Below, piece by piece: positions 7,675 to 11,941 of a stretch of DNA of 11,941 nucleotides. The notes under the pieces were generated by a model that was given only the letters and a program-made list of their open reading frames with translations, ran no database searches and was not told the origin of the DNA. The stretch's first letter is position 1. The number at the start of each line of letters is the position of its first letter. The translations under genes were made by a program, and so were the position numbers. This DNA is from Pavlovales sp. CCMP2436. Taxonomy: Eukaryota; Haptophyta; Pavlovophyceae; Pavlovales. The stretch lies in the NCBI GenBank assembly GCA_026770615.1, contig MU631415.1, positions 277,040 to 288,980 on the forward strand, in the 5' to 3' direction.

Positions 7675-7907
7675 ATTTCCATCCGTTCCATCCGTTCGTT
7701 ACGTTCTCATCCGTTCTCATTCGTTCACTAGAACGGATGTGTGTTCCGTTCTCGTCCGTTCTCGTCCGTTCATCTTTGCGAACGCAATGAACGCGTCTCT
7801 GAGAACGCAATAAACGTATTAAACGCAATGAACGCACCCTTGACAAGTTTAATGAACGCAATGAACCGATGGAGAATGGACGAGAACGGATGAGCACGGA
7901 TATGCTC
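7675..7907. repeat. Inverted 10-bp array block 1 (CCGTTCTCAT family) around a core
   Basis: Units close to CCGTTCTC(A/G)T repeat at about 7680-7772. Then comes a core of about 95 bp (7780-7875) rich in GAACGCAATGAACG. After it, GAGAATGGACGAGAACGGATG runs as the reverse complement of the same unit. The whole can fold into a long imperfect hairpin. Confidence 0.75.
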
Positions 7908-8000
7908 TATTTTGATAGAGCAGGATAACCGTAGGTTGCTCCTTTTTGATCGATGCCTAAGACCGTAAAGATCTTTTTCGATCAAGTGCAGCATAAGTTA

Positions 8001-8044
8001 AAACGACGTAGGTTCGTTGTGTAAACGACGTAGGTTCGTTGTGT
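8001..8044 (+). repeat. 22-bp tandem repeat, two exact copies
   Basis: AAACGACGTAGGTTCGTTGT followed by GT is repeated exactly at 8001-8022 and 8023-8044, between the two CCGTTC array blocks inside the DNA transposon. Confidence 0.9.
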
Positions 8045-8187
8045 AACCCGCTGCACCTGGCCGGTGGAGCTTTTGCCTGCGGCGCAATTATAAATATTAT
8101 CGTAATCATTATGCAGAACTGCCTATTATTCAGAAGTGCGGAGCATTCAGAAGTGTAAAATTACCTAGGGATCGACGTACTTGGTGT

Positions 8188-8500
8188 ACGACACGTTCAT
8201 TGCGTTCATTTCTGAGAACGCAATACACTTATTAAACGCAATGAACGCACCCTTACAAAGTTTAATGAACGCAATGAACGGATCGTAAATTATTTTAAAG
8301 AATCCGTTCTCGTCCGTTCGCTTGAAAATCAGACATCGAAAATACGCACTGAAATCCGTTGCATCCGTTCCCATCCGTTCTCGTACGTTCTGAACGGAGA
8401 CGAAGGCTGGTAATATACTCCGTTCGTATGCTTTCTTCGAACGTATGAGAACGAAAATGGAACCGAATTCGGACGGATAAGAACGGATGAGAACGGATAC
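8188..8500. repeat. Inverted 10-bp array block 2 with a second copy of the core
   Basis: The core (about 8195-8283) shares long near-identical runs with 7780-7875, such as TTAAACGCAATGAACGCACC and AGTTTAATGAACGCAATGAA. It is followed by CCGTTC-type units (about 8300-8395) and then GAACGG-type units in the opposite orientation (about 8395-8500, ending GAACGGATGAGAACGG). The segments are the same as in block 1 but in a different order. Confidence 0.72.
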
Positions 8501-8812
8501 AACAGATATATATATGCGCCCCCGCGCTGCGGCCCGCGCCCTGCACGCGCAAACGAGTTCTCGACCTTCAACATCCCATCGCTTCGCAGCGATACGTCAC
8601 CGCTGGGATCACCAATAGACTCGCTTGCTCGCGCACTGTCGGGCGGCCCCGCGTTGCGCAGCGACTCCAGCGCTTTGTTTTCGGCTTCCTCATCATCCAC
8701 CACTTCTACCAGCTCCCCACTTCGGCGTAGCGCGTAGGAACCTGCGTCGGAGCGCTAAGATCAGCCTGACTTGAACTTGAAACGTACCGCCAGCCCGAAC
8801 CCCCTTACATTA

Positions 8813-8854
<42 letters not shown>

Positions 8855-9042
8855 GCGGCTCAGCATGGTTCAACAGGTGTTGTTCACTCACTGACTTGGT
8901 TGACGTCAGACGTTAGTCCTGGCAGCAGAGATGGTGGTGGTAGAGGTGAGGTTGGTGGTGAACTCGTAGCAATTGCCACAGGTTACCCCCCCCTCCCCCC
9001 CTCCACACACAACGCTCACGTCCATTTTGGATACAACAGATA
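8495..9042 (+). mobile_element. Nested insertion bounded by 14-bp direct repeats
   Basis: GGATACAACAGATA is found at 8495-8508 and again, exactly, at 9029-9042. A 14-bp duplication is the size made by LINE-driven (target-primed) insertion. The enclosed segment carries copy 3 of the dispersed repeat, a (TA)n tract, and about 175 bp of further sequence up to 9028 with a C-rich stretch near 8988-9001. The sequence beyond the (TA)n is not explained by a simple 3' tail, so a composite or double event is likely. Confidence 0.55.
8633..8851 (+). repeat. Dispersed retroelement-like repeat, copy 3, with (TA)n tail
   Basis: Bases 8633-8791 are identical to 1-159. The copy ends at CCCGAACCCCC and is followed by TTACATTAATATAA and an uninterrupted (TA)n at 8819-8851, as expected for a retroelement with a microsatellite tail. 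Sequence upstream to 8509 may be more of the same element, but no other copy in the window covers it. Confidence 0.78.
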
Positions 9043-9104
9043 CAAAAACGTATTCCAGAAAGGCTTTTGCGCACTTTCCTTAAGGCTTTTCCGCGAATTA
9101 TCCC

Positions 9105-9372
9105 GTATATTTCCAATCGGAAATTACGCTGGGCGGGAGATGTGATGCGCATGAGCATGTCGAGACTTCCTCGCATGTTCATGACATCGTGGGTCAAACG
9201 CACCGCGACGCAACGGGCGACCGCTGATCTCACACGGACACGACTTAACTCGCGAGCTCAACAACGTCGGCTTCAACCTTGACGGGCAAGCAGTCGGCGT
9301 TGGCGTCTCGACGAGGTGGGGCAAGGCCGCACAAGACAAGGCATCCTGGCGCAAACTGACGAGAGTACGGAC
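9105..9372 (+). pseudogene. LINE reverse transcriptase relic, 3' part
   Basis: After the inserted transposon the LINE frame continues as YISNRKLRWAGDVMRMSMSR and then LPRMFMTSWV (frame 1), the conserved C-terminal block of this LINE type. It slips near 9225 into frame 2 and continues with GHDLTRELNNVGFNL and STRWGKAAQDKASWRKLT. Joined conceptually to 6782-7646 it forms one decayed element. It ends by about 9372, where a short direct repeat and an inverted LINE piece begin. Confidence 0.85.
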
Positions 9373-9394
9373 GTGAAACCCATCTTCAAGAAAA

Positions 9395-9530
9395 CCCGAA
9401 CGAAATCGCCTGCTCGTTGAAACCCATCTTCATGAAAAGCCGCCCAGCGTATTTCCGATTGGAAATATACTGGTCGATGTCTGTGGCGCCAAGGGCGACG
9501 CACTGCAGCGCGATGGCAGCGTACTTAAAG
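9395..9530 (-). pseudogene. Inverted LINE fragment preserving the empty insertion site
   Basis: On the minus strand this reads YAAIALQCVALGATDIDQYI followed by SNRKYAGR, parallel to the split frame of 7580-7646 plus 9105-9130 but uninterrupted. It lies tail-to-tail with the main relic. GAAACCCATCTTCA occurs at 9374-9387 and 9420-9433, marking a small duplication at the junction. Confidence 0.75.
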
Positions 9531-9670
9531 ATATAGTCGGATTATATACATATGTAAACAAAGGCATAAGAATACCCAAGAAGATCAGCCTTACTCAGAT
9601 TCTCTGCTTTCTTAATATAGAATACTCGCCAGTCGCCATGACTGTAGGATGGTCTTGAGCTGGCATTACA

Positions 9671-9791
9671 TTCCTCATCATCCACCACTTCTACCAGCTC
9701 CCCACTTTGGCGTAGCCCGTAGGAGCCTGCGTCGGATCGCTAAGATTAGCTTGACTTGAACTTGAAACACCGCCAGCCCGAACCCCCCCTT
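9671..9791 (+). repeat. Dispersed retroelement-like repeat, copy 4
   Basis: Starts at TTCCTCATCATCCACCACTT, matches copies 1 and 3 with about ten substitutions and a short gap (GAAACACCGCC in place of GAAACGTACCGCC), and ends at GCCCGAACCCCCCC. The tail is TTTGTTAATATATCTAACTA. It is 5'-truncated relative to copies 1 and 3. Confidence 0.8.
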
Positions 9792-10742
9792 TGTTAATAT
9801 ATCTAACTAATTACTACTTCCCATTTTGCGCGAAATAAGGTACACACTATGCATCCGGAGCCCTCAGAGGCCTTCCCGACTGACGTCTCCGCCGCCTGAA
9901 ACGCCAGGGCCCAGCCGTCCAGCCGCCGGGGCACACAGCTCAGGCCTCGGTTCTTCTCCTAGTCCTTGGATTTCTAAAACGGGCCTTCTTACGATTCCAC
10001 CCCTAACCCTATTAAATAGTCTAAATAGACTATTAAATATGGGGTATTCAGCACGCTGTAGCCGACGAACCGCACGGCGGGGACTCAGGGTCACCGCGCA
10101 TCGCCGTGGACGCCACGGCATGGGGACAGCCAGTATTCAATCAGATTGATGATGCACGGCTTATTACAGTTGTTCCGTTATGATCGATTGAAATCACTGA
10201 AAACAAAAAACGAAATTTTCTGCATGGAGGCCGAATTAGGCATGTGGGCGCACGTACCAGCAGCGTGTGCCGTGCGCCACGCCGGGGATGCTAATAGCTC
10301 GCCGCGCATTCTGAGCGTGTAGGGCAGCCTACGTGCCCTCAGATGTGCCCAATTTAGCTCTGGTGCAGCCCAGGGGCACATAAGGGGCACATAGTCACCA
10401 TCCTATTGGTCATCCCTAGCCATATCCTATGCGAAAAAGATATGTCACTTTAGTATTAACTTTGGCATTGTATTAAGTATATTTAGTTATTACGTGCTTA
10501 GTGAAGGAATGAGGCTATTTATTGGCCTCTTGAGACCCTACTTTCCAAGTCTCAGCTCGGGAGAGCGAAATATGGAAACACGGCGACCATGCGGCCGCAT
10601 ACTAGTAAATAGGATCTAATAGTAATACCCTTCAGCTCAGGGGTGGGACCGCTTAGGGACCGAGGAGCCGTCGCGCGCTACAAAGTTAGTTGTGATAAAT
10701 AGCAAAAGAGGTTATAGGATCATAGCGAGCTCTATTCATAGT
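9792..10742. other. Intergenic region with small hairpins, no convincing gene
   Basis: No protein family was recognised. A GC-rich patch at about 9860-9970 has an open frame of about 107 residues that lacks protein-like character. Small inverted repeats: AATAGTCTA/TAGACTATT (about 10015-10034), AGGGCA/TGCCCT (10321-10339), ATGTGCCC/GGGCACAT (10343-10381), GAGGC/GCCTC (10511-10529) and TGAGAC/GTCTCA (10531-10554). GGGGCACATA is duplicated in tandem near 10373-10392. The right end should contain the 3' UTR of the SNF2 gene, which reads leftwards. Confidence 0.45.
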
Positions 10743-11867
10743 TCAGTCTCGGATGAAGGCCAGCGAGGACAGGAGCGAGGTCACCCGCCCGTCGTCGAGC
10801 CGCCTGCCGCTGCCGCCCGCTGCCGCCGCGTGCTGCTGCTGCGCTGCACTCGGCGCCGTCGGCGTGGCCATCGCACCTCCCGAGAAGTCCGGTAGGGCGG
10901 CGCGCTTGCCCGGCGGCGTGTGGTCGGGGTCGCTCGGGGCAGGGCGCTTGCCGGCGGTGGTCGGCATGGCGAGCACGCCGTCGTCGCCGTCGCCGCCACC
11001 CGTCGCGTCGGCGTGCATGATGGCCTCGATTGTGCCGCCCATGAGCAGCTGCTCCACGCACACCGCACGCGTGGCGCCCATCCGGAAGGCGCGCGAGACA
11101 ACCTGCGCAAAAAATAGAAATATATATAATAAGAACAGGCACGCGAAACAACCTGCGCAATTTTATTTAATCAAATCAATCAATCAATATGTACAGCCAC
11201 CTTTTTTGTAGTAATCGGAAAAGTGACGTTATCGAGCAATAAAAAATGCGGTGCAATCAATACGAAGAATAAGACAACGAACAACAATAACAGTACTGAT
11301 GAAACTATTCGGAATACAGCTTTTCATAAGAAGATGAAGAATCTACAGAATCTACAGAATAGACAAACTAAAAATAATCTACAGAATAGACAAACTAAAA
11401 ATAATCTACCGAATAGACAAACTAAAAATAATCTACAGAATAGACAAACTAAAAATAATCTACCGAATAGACAAACTAAAAATAATCTACCGAATAGACA
11501 AACTAAAAATAATCTACAGAATAGACAAACTAAAAATAATCTACAGAATAGACAAACTAAAAATAATCTACAGAATCTGAGAATTACCTGTGCTTCGACC
11601 GTGCTGTCCCAAATCTTGTCGATGAGGAAGATGTGGCTCACCTGGTGTGATTGTGAGTTATTGGTACGACTGTTGCGAGTTATACCATGCTAGTCTCGAA
11701 TTGTAATAATTGCTTCAAAACTGTATTTTGGGCTCTTGAAAAGAACTAGAAGGAACGCACCGTACTCATTTTTAAAAAGAATGCGACACTGCTGAAGTGA
11801 TTTGCATCGAATCAGTTTCAATCGTATTTGAAATCAGCAACGCACCATGCTGAGGTTGTGCGTCCAT
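10743..11867 (-). CDS. SNF2-family DNA-dependent ATPase/helicase, C-terminal exons (partial)
   Basis: Read right to left: candidate microexon 11867-11846 (THNLSM), exon 11641-11588 (VSHIFLIDKIWDSTVEAQ) and last exon 11102-10743 (VVSRAFRMGATRAVCVEQLL, then MGGTIEAIM). Joined, these reproduce the SNF2 C-terminal helicase motifs V and VI, where the usual form is an NL..A..V..LDP..NP..E.Q block followed by a RAHRIGQT..V.V..L...GTIEE block. The wording (WD..VE.QV.SRA.RMGATR) is closest to the plant F-box/SNF2 type such as Arabidopsis At3g54460. Such proteins are nuclear ATPases that move along DNA to remodel chromatin or take part in repair. Both later junctions are phase 0. A low-complexity, Ala/Gln/Gly-rich linker follows, and the protein ends LLSSLAFIRD. 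The ATPase half lies beyond the window. The microexon is the least certain part. Confidence 0.8.
11092..11160 (-). repeat. Duplicated 3' splice-site segment, 50-bp period
   Basis: CGCGAGACAACCTGCGCAA (11092-11110) recurs as CGCGAAACAACCTGCGCAA (11142-11160). On the minus strand each copy gives TTGCGCAG|GTTGT, so there are two nearly identical acceptors 50 bases apart. Only the one at 11103 restores the helicase frame. The other would add 50 nt and shift the frame. Confidence 0.75.
11103..11587 (-). other. Last intron of the SNF2 gene (485 nt), with minisatellite
   Basis: On the minus strand the donor is GCACAG|GTAATT (11588/11587) and the acceptor TTGCGCAG|GTTGTC (11103/11102), phase 0. It holds the 27-bp minisatellite and a duplicated copy of its own acceptor region. 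Reading through the donor gives a repetitive, low-complexity peptide, which supports splicing. Confidence 0.78.
11352..11580. repeat. 27-bp minisatellite, eight copies plus a partial
   Basis: The unit CTAC(A/C)GAATAGACAAACTA followed by AAAATAAT repeats eight times from 11352 to 11567, and then as a partial copy. The only variation is A or C at the fifth base, in the order A A C A C C A A. There are no spacers, so it is not a CRISPR array. Because the period is a multiple of three it gives an open frame on each strand, which is incidental. Confidence 0.92.
11642..11845 (-). other. Candidate upstream intron of the SNF2 gene (204 nt)
   Basis: On the minus strand the donor is CAGCATG|GTGCGT (11846/11845) and the acceptor CACACCAG|GTGAGC (11642/11641). 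It lies between the candidate microexon and the VSHIFLID exon and is AT-rich, unlike the exons. Its acceptor is well supported by the helicase motif; its donor depends on the microexon being real. Confidence 0.5.
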
Positions 11868-11941
11868 CTAATGATTCAATGCTAGTTTTTTAATATTCGT
11901 ATATTAGTTATTCAGTGCAGCATCCTCACCCCCCCCCCTCT
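11868..11941. other. Right edge: probable intron of the SNF2 gene
   Basis: AT-rich sequence ending in a C run (11930-11938). On the minus strand it ends ATCATTAG before the candidate microexon and contains CTAATATAC, a possible branch region. GGTGAGG at about 11926-11932 (minus) could be the donor of the previous exon, but too little is visible to decide. Confidence 0.35.

Larger units (their letters stand above)
7647..9104. mobile_element. Non-autonomous DNA transposon with 9-bp target duplication (Mutator-like candidate)
   Basis: The LINE reading frame breaks at DQYIS and resumes as YISNRKLRWAG. GTATATTTC occurs on both sides (7638-7646 and 9105-9113), a 9-bp target duplication. The ends are imperfect inverted repeats of about 30 bp: left GGAAGACGCG then AAAAGCCTTTAGGAAA, and right (reverse complement) GGGATAATTCGCGG then AAAAGCCTTAAGGAAA. 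A separate LINE fragment at 9395-9530 keeps the uninterrupted site, confirming the insertion point. A 9-bp duplication with inverted termini suits Mutator-like elements; hAT elements usually make 8 bp. There is no transposase frame, so it would be mobilised in trans. Its interior includes CCGTTC arrays and a nested insertion. Confidence 0.75.

Noticed and set aside
7680..8500. CRISPR or telomere-like array of CCGTTC units
   Set aside because: The units run in both orientations, are imperfect and have no spacers; they fit transposon-internal repeats.
8329..8703. Minus-strand open frame through the dispersed repeat (acidic DDEEAEN peptide)
   Set aside because: The frame is not maintained in the diverged copies 2 and 4, and the 3' end and tail orientation place the element on the plus strand.
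9826..10149. 107-residue plus-strand open frame
   Set aside because: Its composition is Pro/Ser/Arg-rich with no recognisable domain, and an open frame also exists on the opposite strand.
10600..10720. Possible tRNA or snRNA gene
   Set aside because: No complete cloverleaf with A and B boxes or snRNA signature could be traced.
10732..11160. 142-residue minus-strand frame beginning in the intron
   Set aside because: It is a different frame from the SNF2 motif VI exon and does not contain the helicase motif.
11352..11580. CRISPR-like regular array
   Set aside because: Units are contiguous with no unique spacers, and the setting is a eukaryotic intron.
11223..11693. Plus-strand open frame encoding a repeated NLQNRQTKN peptide
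   Set aside because: It is produced by the 27-bp minisatellite, starts at a GTG, and overlaps SNF2 exons on the other strand.

Overview
The window looks like nuclear DNA of a GC-rich single-celled eukaryote, most likely a marine microalga (haptophyte, pelagophyte or similar stramenopile). The reasons are GC-rich exons in AT-rich, microsatellite-filled surroundings, two genes that read correctly only after removing GT-AG introns (one with a TACTAAC-like branch sequence), a nested set of mobile elements, and an F-box/ankyrin gene with the 'HEHGCPWD' repeat style common in algal genomes. The lineage is inferred from style, not from a marker gene.

Layout. 1-180: 3' end of a dispersed retroelement-like repeat (copy 1 of 4). 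277-1215 (+): intronless F-box/ankyrin-repeat protein. 1216-1815: intergenic, with a weak direct repeat. 1816-3024 (-): Gfo/Idh/MocA oxidoreductase of the dihydrodiol dehydrogenase type, with an unusual hydrophobic C-terminal tail and a perfect 9-bp inverted repeat just upstream of its start. 3075-3475: two-module, MITE-like repeat (copy A). 3647-3752: 34-bp tandem repeat. 3767-5971 (+): membrane-anchored GalT/HIT-superfamily protein in three exons; phases agree at both junctions and give 464 residues. Its first intron (4752-5461) is packed with microsatellites, a duplicated tRNA-like repeat and copy 2 of the dispersed repeat.

6222-6630: MITE-like copy B. 6782-9372 (+): 5'-truncated, frameshifted LINE reverse-transcriptase pseudogene with a YADD box. 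It is split by a 1458-bp DNA element (7647-9104) flanked by a 9-bp target duplication and imperfect terminal inverted repeats, resembling a non-autonomous Mutator-like element. That element contains CCGTTC/GAACGG arrays in opposing orientations and a further probable insertion bounded by 14-bp direct repeats (8495-9042), which carries copy 3 of the dispersed repeat. An inverted LINE fragment at 9395-9530 preserves the uninterrupted empty site. 9671-9791 is copy 4. 9792-10742 holds small hairpins but no convincing gene.

10743-11867 (-): C-terminal exons of a SNF2-family helicase, closest in motif style to the plant F-box/SNF2 type. It includes a candidate 22-nt microexon, an intron with a 27-bp minisatellite of eight copies, and a duplicated 3' splice site.

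The genes do not form an operon. The oxidoreductase and the GalT-like gene are divergent neighbours, and both carry a terminal hydrophobic segment. A shared role at a membrane is possible but unproven. I see no clear new defence or metabolic system. The most informative part is the nested-transposon history with its internal empty-site control, followed by the repeat-driven remodelling of introns.
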